A stretch of 64,000 nucleotides of DNA from Pseudomonas sp. NKUCC02_KPG (GTDB lineage: Bacteria > Pseudomonadota > Gammaproteobacteria > Pseudomonadales > Pseudomonadaceae). Below are positions 33,584-42,879 of the stretch, in pieces. The notes below the pieces were generated by a model that was not told the origin of the DNA, ran no database searches, and was given only the letters and a program-made list of their open reading frames with translations. Location: contig NZ_JAHKRC010000013.1 in NCBI RefSeq assembly GCF_019345465.1, positions 121,290 through 185,289 on the forward strand, read 5' to 3'. Every line of letters begins with the position of its first letter. Position 1 is the first letter of the stretch. The position numbers and the translations under genes were made by a program.

Positions 33584-34054
33584 TTAAGCCTGAGCAGCTT
33601 CTTTCTGTTTGTGCGCGTTGTGCAGCACTTCGATCAGGCAATCTTCAAGCTCGAAACGCTCATCCAGCAAAGCGCCCAGAACTTTGATTTCTTCTGCCAG
33701 CTTTTCGCAGTCAGGACGATGGGCCTTGCCGTCGCAATGATCGTTGAAAGCCAGGGCCGCTTCGGTAATCACGTTGATCCGCGGGTAGATGGTCTCGGCC
33801 AGGGCAAGACCACGCTCATCATTGAAGGCCTGCGCCTCCTGATTCAGCTGCTCGTAAATTTCGAAATGGCCTGCGGAAACATAGTCGACCAGGATCTGGC
33901 AAAACTCTTTTTGAGGCCCACGCTTGGGGTTGTTTTGCTGATCGATCAGAGCAGCATAAGCACTCACAAGTTTACGGCGCTCATGCAACCAGCGATCAAC
34001 CAGTTGGTGGACGCCGTTGAATCGTTCCTGAGCACTCTCACATCTTTCGAGCAT
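33584..34054 (-). CDS. algQ: AlgQ/Rsd anti-sigma70 factor
   Basis: Protein of 156 residues beginning MLERCESAQERFNGVHQLVDRWLHERRKLV, the Rsd/AlgQ start, with PRINVITEAALAFNDHCDGKAHRPDCEKLAEEI. Rsd proteins bind region 4 of sigma-70 and shift RNA polymerase toward alternative sigma factors; AlgQ of P. aeruginosa regulates alginate and siderophore genes. The ATG at 34054 was preferred to one 11 codons upstream that adds an atypical stretch. Neighbours algP and dsbB match P. aeruginosa order. Confidence 0.93.
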   Translation of the reverse strand: MLERCESAQERFNGVHQLVDRWLHERRKLVSAYAALIDQQNNPKRGPQKEFCQILVDYVSAGHFEIYEQLNQEAQAFNDERGLALAETIYPRINVITEAALAFNDHCDGKAHRPDCEKLAEEIKVLGALLDERFELEDCLIEVLHNAHKQKEAAQA

Positions 34055-34245
34055 GATGATCTCTCTTCCCTTGTGGGCCCATGCCACCCGACGTCAGCCG
34101 GGCCTGTGTGAACCAAAACCTGCGCGATTGCACCGGCATTGGGCGGCATAACTCCAGTAATACGTGCGGGCCAGATTATGCCCGCACGGCAACTGCTTCA
34201 AGGTACGTATGAGAGAAAATTCATACAAGCGTTTAATCCTGACTG

Positions 34246-34773
34246 CTACGTTACGTCGCAGCCACGGCGTAATTTGCCCGCGTGCATTGAGCGCGTTATC
34301 TGGAAAATACTCACCACGAGCAGACCGATAAAGGCCAGCAGGCTTAACTCGGGAACGCTCAAATCAAATATGGTCCAGTGAATATGAGTGCAGTCATCGC
34401 TGCCCCGATAGATCATCGAAAAAAATTCGCCGGGCGACATGCTGTGCCAGGCACAGGTCAGATCCGGCTGACAGAACATCAACTGTTCAGGCGCCAACAC
34501 TTGCAGCCTGACCTGCCTCAAGGCACTCGCAGCGCCTCCAAGCGCCAGCAATGTGGAGGCAATGGAATAACACCACAGACCCAAACGCCGTGGGCCATGC
34601 ACAAAAGCCAGCAGGTTGACGAGACAGAATCCCAGCAGGAAAAATCGTTGAACCTGACATAACGAACAGGGCTTTAGCCCGGGGCCATACTCCAGATACA
34701 GAGTTGCACCCATCACCAAGGCGCCGATGAGAAAGGCCAAAAAGAAAATTAAACGTGAGCCTGCCAAAAACAT
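34246..34773 (-). CDS. dsbB: Disulfide bond formation protein B
   Basis: Protein of 175 residues with four membrane segments. The first periplasmic loop has the redox pair CSLC (about 37-40) and the second has Cys residues in MFCQPDLTCAWHSM (about 99-106). It reoxidises DsbA with quinone. P. aeruginosa has two DsbB paralogues, one (DsbH) at this place beside hemY. The gene is transcribed apart from algQ; hemY lies 219 bases away on the same strand, after a stretch where I see nothing. Confidence 0.9.
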   Translation of the reverse strand: MFLAGSRLIFFLAFLIGALVMGATLYLEYGPGLKPCSLCQVQRFFLLGFCLVNLLAFVHGPRRLGLWCYSIASTLLALGGAASALRQVRLQVLAPEQLMFCQPDLTCAWHSMSPGEFFSMIYRGSDDCTHIHWTIFDLSVPELSLLAFIGLLVVSIFQITRSMHAGKLRRGCDVT

Positions 34774-34992
34774 GGCTTTTCCGTAACAAATGAGACAGTT
34801 GGTTACGGTAGATGAAAGCCATTAGCCCTTTCAAGATGGGCCTGAGCGGATACTTCTTGAAGAAAGTTGGGAATTACCAACAAGAGCTGAAGGCTTAGAG
34901 TGCAAGCCACGTAGGAAATACCGACTCGTACCGCACCCACATTCTACTTCGGCCAGTCTGGCGTGCGCCGAAACGCAGCCAGACTGCCTTTT

Positions 34993-36234
34993 TCAGAGAG
35001 TCGTGGCCGTCGCAGGCAAAGGAGAGGCCAGCAAGCGTTCATCCAGCAGATTCAACCCTTCCTGAAAGAGTTGATTGCTGCGCGTTGTATCCCCTAACTG
35101 AGCCAGCAGTCGGGCCAGCTCTGCACAGGTTTCAGGGTTGCGCTCAACCTTCAGACTGCTTTCGAGATAGTCGCGGGCCTTGCCCCACAAGCTGTTTTGC
35201 AGACACAAGCGACCCAGGGTCAAGAGCAGGCTGGCGTCCCCCGGGTGGGTTTTCAACCATCCTTCGGCGACCTGCAACTGCTTGACCGGGTCGCTGCCGC
35301 GCAGCAGGCCATAGAGGCGCACCAGATGGCTGTCATAGTTGCGTTTGAGCGCCCCGCGCAACACTTCCTCAGCTTCGGCTTGCGCGCCCAACTGGCGCAA
35401 CTGCTCGGCGTAGGCCAGAACCAGCGCAGGCTCCTGGCGTTGAGCCGAAGTGAGTTGTTGCCAGGAGCGCTGCAGCGATTGCAGCCCTGCCTCGCCTTCA
35501 GTTTCGCGCTGGGCCGCCAGGCTAAGATTTTGTCCCCAGGCCCGACGCTCAAGCTCGGCAAGCTCCTTGACTGGCAAAACCTTGTCCTTGCGCAACTCTG
35601 GCAGCAAGCGAATCAACGCCGCCCAGTCTCCACGCTGCTGGTGCAGACGCTGCAACTGGCGTAGCACCTGGACGTTATGCGGATGACGCTCGTGCATGGC
35701 TTGCAAGGTCACCAGCGCACCATCCGTATCGGCGCGGTCCACCTGCAGCTGGGCATGGCTCAAGGCAATGGCCAGCTCGGCTTGGGGCTGACGCTCCAGT
35801 GCGCGCTCAAGCAGGTTGTCGCTTTCCTCGTAATGCCCCTGCTCGTTGGCTGCGCGTGCGGCACCCAGGTAGTAGAGCAACGGTTGCGGTTCGGCTTCAG
35901 CGGCTCGCGCCAGATGCTTTTGCGCACTGGCCCAGCGACCTTCGGCAAGGTCCATCTGGCCTTGCTCGATGGCGATCTGAACCCGACGGCTGCGATTGCG
36001 CCGCGACCACGGGTTCACCAACCCGGTAGAAGCCGTAACCAGCTCCACCAGCAGCTTGACCCCCCAGACCAGTAACCACAGGACTGCCAACAGAGCGAGC
36101 GTTGCCCATAAGCTGGATTCGTAGCGGAAATTTTTGTAGGCGATCAGCACATAGCCCGCGTCCTCAGCGATTGCCAGGCCGATGCAGGCCGCAGCTGCAA
36201 TCAACAAAAACACAATCACGTAGAAACGCTTCAT
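34993..36234 (-). CDS. hemY: HemY-like inner-membrane protein
   Basis: Protein of 413 residues: two N-terminal membrane segments (FYVIVFLLIAAAACIGLAIA; LWATLALLAVLWLLVWGVKLLVEL) and TPR repeats (EPQPLLYYLGAARAANEQGHYEESDNLLERALERQPQAELA; LLTLGRLCLQNSLWGKARDYLESSLKV). Proteobacterial HemY of this kind is a haem-biosynthesis-associated protein, not the protoporphyrinogen oxidase of Gram-positives; its action is uncertain. The ATG overlaps the hemX stop (ATGA). Confidence 0.92.
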   Translation of the reverse strand: MKRFYVIVFLLIAAAACIGLAIAEDAGYVLIAYKNFRYESSLWATLALLAVLWLLVWGVKLLVELVTASTGLVNPWSRRNRSRRVQIAIEQGQMDLAEGRWASAQKHLARAAEAEPQPLLYYLGAARAANEQGHYEESDNLLERALERQPQAELAIALSHAQLQVDRADTDGALVTLQAMHERHPHNVQVLRQLQRLHQQRGDWAALIRLLPELRKDKVLPVKELAELERRAWGQNLSLAAQRETEGEAGLQSLQRSWQQLTSAQRQEPALVLAYAEQLRQLGAQAEAEEVLRGALKRNYDSHLVRLYGLLRGSDPVKQLQVAEGWLKTHPGDASLLLTLGRLCLQNSLWGKARDYLESSLKVERNPETCAELARLLAQLGDTTRSNQLFQEGLNLLDERLLASPLPATATTL

Positions 36235-37358
36235 GGAAGTGTCTCCTGTGCCGGGCTGGCAGCCGCTTTACCCGGCTCGTCGGCACGGACATGCCGGCGC
36301 TCCAGATAAGCCTGCACAGCACTCAGGGTGGCCGCGAGGTCCGGGGTTTTGACCGTGACCGGCTGCTTGCCGAGCTCGACCACCTGCTCAAGAATTTTTT
36401 TACTCTGCGGGTTATCCGGGTTGAAGTTGCCCTTGAGGACTTCTTGTGCCTGCGCCAAGGCCTGGGTATACACCGACTCCTGACCATTGAGGGCCGCCCA
36501 CTGGGCTTGCTCCAGCGCAAGGCTCAAGGCCAGGCGAACTTGCGTCAGGCTTTGACCTGCCAACAGCGGGCGCACGTTTTTGTCGGCATTGAAGTCGATA
36601 CGAATGTAATGCGAGATCTCATCCCACCACTGCGCCCAACGGCTCGCGCCATCGCCATCTGCCGTCAGGCTCGCCAGCGAATCACCTTGATTCTGATAGG
36701 CAGGGGCCAGTGCGCTGAGCTGCGCGACCTGGTCACGCAAGGCCGCCAGCTGCAAAAACAGGCCAGTGCGATCCGGCTGTTCAATGCTGCGCAGTGCCGC
36801 CAGGCTTTTTGCAAGTTGCTCGCGGGCAGCGAAAGAGCCCGGATCATTTTGCTCGCGTAAAATGGCGTCCGCCCCTTGCACCAGCGCCTGGGCGCTGGTG
36901 ATGTCCTGCAGTGCCGACAAGCGCAAGGTGGCCAGCCGCAACAAGTGCTCGGCCTCGGCCAGACGCCAGTCCTTGCGGCTTTCACCCAAAACGGTTTCGA
37001 GGCGCTGGTTCAGGCGCTGCTGATCGCCTTGCAGCTGCACGACCAATTGACGCTGATTATCCAGCTCACCCGCGGAGGGTAATTGGTTGACGCGCGTCAG
37101 CAGTTGCTGCTCGCCCTGCTTGATCGACAGCGTTTGCGCGGCCAAGGCTGGCACGTCGCTCAGTTGCTGTTCGGTGGTGGCTTGCAGCTGTCGTACCTGC
37201 CACACCCCCCAGCCGCCGACGGCAATGCCGGCTGCGCCCAGCAACAGGGCGAAAACGGCCAGACCATTGCCTCGTCCCTGCGGCGCAGGGTCAGCATTTT
37301 TAGCCGGCGCGTCTGGCGCGGACTGTACGTGTTCTTTGGACAAGACTGTTTCGCTCAC
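36231..37358 (-). CDS. hemX: HemX family protein
   Basis: Protein of 375 residues: a short cytoplasmic Ala/Pro-rich start, one membrane segment (GLAVFALLLGAAGIAVGGWGVW) and a long helical periplasmic part. It is often labelled uroporphyrinogen-III C-methyltransferase because of a fused relative, but no methyltransferase motifs are present. The GTG at 37358 was chosen because AAGGA precedes it; the frame stays open upstream into hemD. Operon order is hemC-hemD-hemX-hemY. Confidence 0.9.
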   Translation of the reverse strand: MSETVLSKEHVQSAPDAPAKNADPAPQGRGNGLAVFALLLGAAGIAVGGWGVWQVRQLQATTEQQLSDVPALAAQTLSIKQGEQQLLTRVNQLPSAGELDNQRQLVVQLQGDQQRLNQRLETVLGESRKDWRLAEAEHLLRLATLRLSALQDITSAQALVQGADAILREQNDPGSFAAREQLAKSLAALRSIEQPDRTGLFLQLAALRDQVAQLSALAPAYQNQGDSLASLTADGDGASRWAQWWDEISHYIRIDFNADKNVRPLLAGQSLTQVRLALSLALEQAQWAALNGQESVYTQALAQAQEVLKGNFNPDNPQSKKILEQVVELGKQPVTVKTPDLAATLSAVQAYLERRHVRADEPGKAAASPAQETLP

Positions 37359-37374
37359 GAATCCATCCTTTGCA

Positions 37375-38142
37375 TTAAAAAGCAGGTGCGGGATGTTCCC
37401 GCAGCGCCGCCAGCAAAGCCGTGGCACTCGCGCCACGACAATCCACAACGTTTTGCGCCCCGGCGCTGCGTGCCATCTCAGCAACCCGAGGGCTTGGAAC
37501 AAACAATGGCAGACATCCAAGCTGCGGCCAGGTGTCGCCTGCCAATTGGCGTAAATGTTCAAAACCCTGCCCACTGCTGACCACCAGCGCGTTCAGGCGT
37601 TCCACTTTAACTCGCTGATACAGGGTCGCAGGCGGGTACGACGGCAGTTCGCGACGATAGAGTTCAAGATAGTCGACCTGCACTCCAAGGCTACGCATGT
37701 GGTCCGCCAACATCTCGCGACCGCCCTCCCCGCGCAGGATCAAAACCCTGGGCTGATCACAGCCAACTGCAGCTTCGAACTCAGGCATCGCCAGCAGAGC
37801 TTCGCTGTCATCCCCGCATTGAGGGTAGCTAACATCAAGGCCGTAGTCGGCGAGAATCTGCGCGGTGGCGGCGCCAACACTGAACCACTTCTGCCGGGGC
37901 GCTTGCGGCCAGTATTGATTGACCAGCTCAAGCCCCAGACGCGCCGCAGGCTTACTGACCACAATCACCGCGCAATAACGGTCAAGACTCGCAATCAGCG
38001 CTCGCTGCACATCAGTCAGGGCCAATGGCCTGATCGCCAGAAGTGGCAGGCTGGTGCTGAAAATCCCGGCAGCCGCCAGCTCATGGGCCAGGGCTGCCGA
38101 CTCCTCGGCAGGCCGGGTCAGCAACAAGCGCCAGCCTGTCAC
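37375..38142 (-). CDS. hemD: Uroporphyrinogen-III synthase
   Basis: Protein of 255 residues, HemD fold of two alternating Rossmann-like domains: MTGWRLLLTRPAEESAALAHEL at the start, and the conserved tail NALVVSSGQGFEHLRQLAG ... PRVAEMARSAGAQNVVDCRGASATALLAAL. It cyclises hydroxymethylbilane to uroporphyrinogen III. HemD sequence is poorly conserved in general, so operon position (overlapping hemC by ATGA) is strong support. Confidence 0.94.
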   Translation of the reverse strand: MTGWRLLLTRPAEESAALAHELAAAGIFSTSLPLLAIRPLALTDVQRALIASLDRYCAVIVVSKPAARLGLELVNQYWPQAPRQKWFSVGAATAQILADYGLDVSYPQCGDDSEALLAMPEFEAAVGCDQPRVLILRGEGGREMLADHMRSLGVQVDYLELYRRELPSYPPATLYQRVKVERLNALVVSSGQGFEHLRQLAGDTWPQLGCLPLFVPSPRVAEMARSAGAQNVVDCRGASATALLAALREHPAPAF

Positions 38143-39080
38143 TCGTGACCTGCCTCACCATAGACGGCTTTGAGGATATCCCCGGCGCCCTGGGCCAGCA
38201 GCGCCTCGGCCACCTGCACGCCCAGCTCGGTAGCCGCCTCACGCGGTGCCCGGGCATCAGCGCTCAGCAGCACGCCGCCGCTGGGTTCACCGACCAGTCC
38301 GCGCAGCCAGATTTGCTCGCCTTCGAGCACCGCATAGCATGCGATCGGGACCTGGCAGCCACCATTGAGGTGTTTGTTCAGAGCACGTTCTGCAGTAACG
38401 CGCACGGCGGTATCGGCATGGTGCAAAGGCGACAGCAAGGCATGGATTTGAGTATCTGCGCTGCGGCACTCGATGCCCACTGCGCCTTGGCCGCCCGCTG
38501 GCAGGCTGTCATCGATGCTGATGGCCGAGGTGATGCGGTCTTCAAAGCCGAGGCGGATCAGGCCGGCAGCCGCCAGGATGATCGCGTCGTACTCGCCCGC
38601 ATCGAGTTTGGCCAGGCGGGTGTTGACGTTACCCCGCAGAAAGCGGATCTCAAGATCCGGACGGCGAGTCAGCAACTGGGCCTGACGACGCAGGCTGGAC
38701 GTGCCGACAACGCTGCCATGCGGCAAGTCATCAAGGCTGGCGAAGGTGTTGGAGACGAAGGCATCACGCGGGTCTTCACGCTCGCAAATGCAAAACAGGC
38801 CCAGACCTTCCGGGAAGTCCATCGGCACGTCTTTCATGGAATGCACGGCGATGTCGGCTTCGTTCTCGAGCAGAGCCGTTTCGAGTTCCTTGACGAAAAG
38901 CCCCTTGCCGCCGATTTTCGACAGCGGCGAGTCCAGCAGCTTGTCACCACGGCTGACCATGGGCACCAGCGTCACCAAAATACCGGGGTGAGCCTGCTCT
39001 AAACGGGCTTTAACGTATTCGGCCTGCCACAGAGCCAGGGCGCTTTTACGGGTAGCGATGCGGATTTCGCGAGAGGACAT
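38139..39080 (-). CDS. hemC: Porphobilinogen deaminase
   Basis: Protein of 313 residues, hydroxymethylbilane synthase. Motifs: REIRIATRKSALALWQAEYVK at the start, DKLLDSPLSKIGGKGLFVKELETALL, VVGTSSLRRQAQLL, and the dipyrromethane cofactor Cys in LNGGCQVPIACYA. First of the four hem genes; 127 bases downstream of algR on the same strand. Confidence 0.97.
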   Translation of the reverse strand: MSSREIRIATRKSALALWQAEYVKARLEQAHPGILVTLVPMVSRGDKLLDSPLSKIGGKGLFVKELETALLENEADIAVHSMKDVPMDFPEGLGLFCICEREDPRDAFVSNTFASLDDLPHGSVVGTSSLRRQAQLLTRRPDLEIRFLRGNVNTRLAKLDAGEYDAIILAAAGLIRLGFEDRITSAISIDDSLPAGGQGAVGIECRSADTQIHALLSPLHHADTAVRVTAERALNKHLNGGCQVPIACYAVLEGEQIWLRGLVGEPSGGVLLSADARAPREAATELGVQVAEALLAQGAGDILKAVYGEAGHE

Positions 39081-39207
39081 GGATCAATCCGTACTGAAAA
39101 GATACGGCTGATAATAACAGCTCAGCCAAAACAGCTTTGACTTGTATCAGAAAGTCCTCGGCCTCCCTGGCCCAAAAACGGCGCACCAGCGCCTTTTTCA
39201 GCGCGAA

Positions 39208-39954
39208 CTACAGCTGCTGCATCATTTTGCGAACACCCGCCACATGCCTTCGGCTCACGATCAGTGCATCGCCGTTGAGCCCTCTAAGGAACAGCTGGAA
39301 GTGCCCCAGCGGCGTGCGCTGCAAACGTTCGATCCGATCCCGCGCCACCAATGCATTACGGTGAATTCGCACAAAGCGTTCACCAAACTCGTCTTCGAGC
39401 GCCTTGAGTGGCTCATCGAGCAGCACTTCACCACCAGCGTGACGCAAGGTCACGTACTTATGGTCGGCTATAAAATAGATCACTTGGTCGATGGGGATCA
39501 GTTCAATGCCTTTTCGGGTTCTGGCACTGATATGACTGCGCGGACCACTGCCGGTTTGCGCGGCAGGCCGGGTGAGCGCGGCCAGCTGGATGCGATTGGG
39601 CCGGTGAGCCTCTTTCAAGGCGGCGCTCAAGTCCTGCGCAGTGACCGGCTTGATTACATAGCTGACGCCGCTGTCCTGCAGGGCCTGCACGGAGAATTCG
39701 TCCGGCGCCACGCAAAACACCACCGAAGGCGGTAGCTCGCGTTCGCATAATTTGGCTGCAACCTGCAGCCCGTCCAGGCCCGGCAAGCGGATATCCAGTA
39801 AAACGACATCCGGCTTCAGGTTTTCGATCAGGGTAAGTGCCTCTTCGCCATTTGTGGCGCCAGGCTCCAGCAACGTGTAACCCCCAAGCGTGCTGAGCAA
39901 GTGGCTCAAATGCTCGCGGGCCAGGGTTTCGTCATCAACGATCAGGACATTCAT
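39208..39954 (-). CDS. algR: Response regulator AlgR (LytTR family)
   Basis: Protein of 248 residues. Receiver domain with VDDE (6-9) and phosphoacceptor Asp54 (VVLLDIRLPGLDGLQ), and a C-terminal LytTR DNA-binding domain (GIELIPIDQVIYFIADHKYVTLRH; FVRIHRNALVARDRIERL). AlgR controls alginate, type IV pili and virulence genes in P. aeruginosa. No sensor-kinase gene of the AlgZ/FimS type is adjacent: the next gene upstream is argH, 386 bases away. Its ATG at 39954 begins the conserved MNVLIVDDE. Confidence 0.95.
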   Translation of the reverse strand: MNVLIVDDETLAREHLSHLLSTLGGYTLLEPGATNGEEALTLIENLKPDVVLLDIRLPGLDGLQVAAKLCERELPPSVVFCVAPDEFSVQALQDSGVSYVIKPVTAQDLSAALKEAHRPNRIQLAALTRPAAQTGSGPRSHISARTRKGIELIPIDQVIYFIADHKYVTLRHAGGEVLLDEPLKALEDEFGERFVRIHRNALVARDRIERLQRTPLGHFQLFLRGLNGDALIVSRRHVAGVRKMMQQL

Positions 39955-40340
39955 ATAGCGCTGTATTCCTGCGTGAGTCTCGCACAAGGATAGCGTAGAC
40001 AGGTGAAGTGACGACTGTCACGGCGATCCACGCTAAGACTAGCGCGAAGGCCAAAAAGTGCCGCAAACCTCGCAGCAAAATTCACCTGTCTCGGTTGCTC
40101 GATTTAATACCGGATACGTCTGGCAATCTACAAAGACCTGCAATGACTGATCCATACGACCAACTGTAGACGGTTGCCAAGACGAAAGTATTCAAACGAT
40201 ACATTTCGTTTCGGATTTTTGTTTATACCGCACTTCACACAAAAACCTGCCGACCTGCGTCAACGCCTTGATTGGCAACCCTGTTATGATCCGCAGTAAC
40301 TTTTTGTGTAACTCCCCCTCAGCCGATTACGAGCGAATCC
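39955..40340. promoter_or_regulatory. Gene-free region between algR and argH
   Basis: 386 bases without a credible coding frame on either strand; it must contain the divergent algR and argH promoters. No remnant of an algZ-like kinase gene is visible. Confidence 0.6.
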
Positions 40341-41735
40341 ATGAGCACCGACAAGACCAATCAGTCCTGGGGCGGCCGCTTCAGTGAACCCGTCGACGCC
40401 TTCGTTGCGCGTTTCACCGCCTCCGTCACTTTCGACCAGCGCCTTTATCGCCACGACATCATGGGCTCCGTGGCTCACGCCACCATGCTGGCCAAGGTCG
40501 GCGTGCTGACCGATGCCGAGCGCGACAGCATTATCGATGGCCTCAAGTCCATCCAGAGCGAAATCGAAGCCGGCACGTTTGACTGGCGCATCGATCTGGA
40601 AGATGTGCACATGAACATCGAGGCGCGCCTGACCGATCGCATCGGCGTAACCGGCAAAAAGCTGCACACCGGTCGCAGCCGTAACGACCAGGTAGCTACC
40701 GATATTCGCCTGTGGTTGCGTGATGAAATCGACGTGATCCTGGCTGAAATTACTCGCCTGCAAAAAGGCCTGCTGGAGCAGGCAGAGCGCGAAGCCGAAA
40801 CCATCATGCCCGGCTTTACGCACCTGCAAACCGCACAGCCCGTGACATTCGGTCACCACATGCTGGCGTGGTTCGAGATGCTCAGCCGCGACTACGAGCG
40901 TCTTGTCGACTGCCGCAAACGCACCAACCGCATGCCTCTGGGCAGCGCCGCACTGGCGGGCACCACCTACCCGATCGACCGCGAATTCACGGCTCAATTG
41001 CTGAGCTTTGACGCTGTTGGCGGCAACTCGCTGGACAACGTGTCCGATCGCGACTTCGCCATCGAATTCTGCGCCGCGGCCAGTATTGCGATGATGCACC
41101 TGTCGCGCTTCTCCGAAGAGCTGGTGCTCTGGACCAGCGCACAGTTCCAGTTCATCGATCTGCCGGACCGCTTCTGCACCGGCAGTTCGATCATGCCGCA
41201 AAAGAAAAACCCCGACGTGCCAGAACTGGTACGTGGCAAAAGTGGCCGTGTATTCGGTGCACTGATGGGCCTGTTGACCCTGATGAAGGGCCAGCCGCTG
41301 GCCTACAACAAGGACAACCAGGAAGACAAGGAGCCGCTGTTCGACGCAGCCGACACCTTGCGCGACTCGTTGCGCGCCTTTGCCGACATGATCCCGGCGA
41401 TCAAGCCCAAGCACGCAATCATGCGTGAAGCGGCATTGCGCGGGTTCTCGACCGCTACCGACCTGGCCGACTACCTGGTTCGCCGTGGCCTGCCGTTCCG
41501 TGACTGCCACGAAATCGTCGGCCATGCCGTTAAATACGGTGTCGAGACGGGCAAGGATCTGGCAGAAATGAGCCTCGAAGAACTGCGCCAGTTCAGCGAT
41601 CAGATCGAAGACGACGTGTTTGCCGTGCTGACGCTGGAAGGTTCGGTCAATGCCCGCGATCACATCGGCGGCACCGCGCCGGCGCAAGTGAAAGCAGCTG
41701 TTGTTCGTGGCAAGGCGTTGTTGGCTACCCGCTAA
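40341..41735 (+). CDS. argH: Argininosuccinate lyase
   Basis: Protein of 464 residues of the fumarase/aspartase superfamily, with WGGRFSEPVDAFVARFTASV at the start and the signature GSSIMPQKKNPD (about 282-293). Last step of arginine synthesis, splitting argininosuccinate to arginine and fumarate. A strong terminator follows. Confidence 0.97.
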   Translation: MSTDKTNQSWGGRFSEPVDAFVARFTASVTFDQRLYRHDIMGSVAHATMLAKVGVLTDAERDSIIDGLKSIQSEIEAGTFDWRIDLEDVHMNIEARLTDRIGVTGKKLHTGRSRNDQVATDIRLWLRDEIDVILAEITRLQKGLLEQAEREAETIMPGFTHLQTAQPVTFGHHMLAWFEMLSRDYERLVDCRKRTNRMPLGSAALAGTTYPIDREFTAQLLSFDAVGGNSLDNVSDRDFAIEFCAAASIAMMHLSRFSEELVLWTSAQFQFIDLPDRFCTGSSIMPQKKNPDVPELVRGKSGRVFGALMGLLTLMKGQPLAYNKDNQEDKEPLFDAADTLRDSLRAFADMIPAIKPKHAIMREAALRGFSTATDLADYLVRRGLPFRDCHEIVGHAVKYGVETGKDLAEMSLEELRQFSDQIEDDVFAVLTLEGSVNARDHIGGTAPAQVKAAVVRGKALLATR

Positions 41736-41750
41736 CTTCTGAGCAATACA

Positions 41751-41783
41751 AAAAAACGGGCACCTTCGGGTGCCCGTTTTTTA
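41751..41783. terminator. Terminator between argH and GST gene
   Basis: ACGGGCACC, loop TTCG, GGTGCCCGT, with A-run before and T-run after; works for argH and probably for the convergent GST gene. Confidence 0.9.
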
Positions 41784-41802
41784 TTCAGCGCCAGTACCCG
41801 CG

Positions 41803-42462
41803 TTATTTCTTGCTACTGATCCAGGCCAGAAACTGCGGCATGGCGGCTTCTTTGTCAGCGCCAATTTTTTGCACGTGCGGGTTTTGCTCCAGCCGCTCCA
41901 GCAACGCTTTGGCGCCCGGCATGTCAGCCAACAGGTCCAGGCCAAACACCTTGTGCCCAACGGCGCAGGCCAGATTGACGCTGCAAGCGAAGTAAATATC
42001 CGCAACACTCAGGGTGTCGCCCGCCACATAGGGGGCGAACTTGCCGTGACGCCTCAATGAAGCCATCCCTTCCAAGAGCTCGATGCGCGCTTTTTCCTTG
42101 ATCGCTTCCGGCACTTTCATGCCAAAGAATGCTTCGGGGTAACACGCACGTGCAGGCAGCTCGATGTACAGCTCGATTTCCTTCGCCAGCGCCAGCACTT
42201 GAGCGCGCTCAAACGGATCAACCGGCAACAGTTTAGGGCCTGGCTGGGTCTGTTCGATGTACTCGAGGATCACGCTGGTTTCATTGACGTAACCTTGCTC
42301 AACCCCCAGCACCGGGACTTTGCCACGGGGGCTGATAGCCAGTGCCTCAGGGGTTTGACCCGCGAAAAACGGCACTTCCTCAAACGGTACGCCCTTCTCC
42401 AGCAGCGCCAGTTTGACCATGTTGTAGTAGTTGCTGACTGCAAATCCATAAAGCTTGAGCAT
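41803..42462 (-). CDS. Glutathione S-transferase family protein
   Basis: Protein of 219 residues: an N-terminal thioredoxin-fold domain (MLKLYGFAVSNYYNMVKLALLEKGVPFEEVPFF; GKVPVLGVEQGYVNETSVILEYIEQ with the Pro-Val and Glu/Ser glutathione-site residues) and an all-helical C-terminal domain. The substrate is unknown. GGAGG is seven bases before the ATG; a GTG three bases earlier is less likely. Confidence 0.88.
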   Translation of the reverse strand: MLKLYGFAVSNYYNMVKLALLEKGVPFEEVPFFAGQTPEALAISPRGKVPVLGVEQGYVNETSVILEYIEQTQPGPKLLPVDPFERAQVLALAKEIELYIELPARACYPEAFFGMKVPEAIKEKARIELLEGMASLRRHGKFAPYVAGDTLSVADIYFACSVNLACAVGHKVFGLDLLADMPGAKALLERLEQNPHVQKIGADKEAAMPQFLAWISSKK

Positions 42463-42586
42463 CACAAAGCCTCCAGGCCGTGTAGGGGTTGGCTGAAGCT
42501 GTTATAGAGCTTCGTTACTGGACTGGCTAGCAGCATCACCCGGCTGAATACCGTTAGACTGGCCATCTTTACTTAAGGAGCCTGCC

Positions 42587-42871
42587 ATGAGCGAGCCAGT
42601 TGATATCGATAACGAAGAAGAAGAGTTCGCCGAGTCCACGCTGATTCAGGCCATTGAAAACCAGATTGAAAGCGACAACCCGCCTGCCGCTAAAGCCACG
42701 TTCAACAAGCTGACGCTGGTCGGCTACGAGCGTGAAGACATCCTGCAGATGATGGCCCACGTGCTGGCCGTGGAGATTGACGCGATCCTCGAAGAAGACC
42801 GCGCCTTCAACACCGAGTGGTACGAAACAGCCCTGCGGGCACTGCCGACGTTGCCGCCAGAAAAAAACTGA
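42587..42871 (+). CDS. Small conserved acidic protein
   Basis: Protein of 94 residues, acidic (MSEPVDIDNEEEEFAEST) and helical, with no signal peptide or membrane segment. AAGGAG lies eight bases before the ATG. I know it only as a conserved Pseudomonas hypothetical; no motif indicates a function. It converges on the GGDEF-EAL gene with an 8-base gap. Confidence 0.75.
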   Translation: MSEPVDIDNEEEEFAESTLIQAIENQIESDNPPAAKATFNKLTLVGYEREDILQMMAHVLAVEIDAILEEDRAFNTEWYETALRALPTLPPEKN

Positions 42872-42879
42872 ACCCCGGC

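Noticed and set aside
40284..41687. 467-codon minus-strand open frame opposite argH
   Set aside because: Same reason: antisense shadow of argH, which carries the GSSIMPQKKNPD signature.
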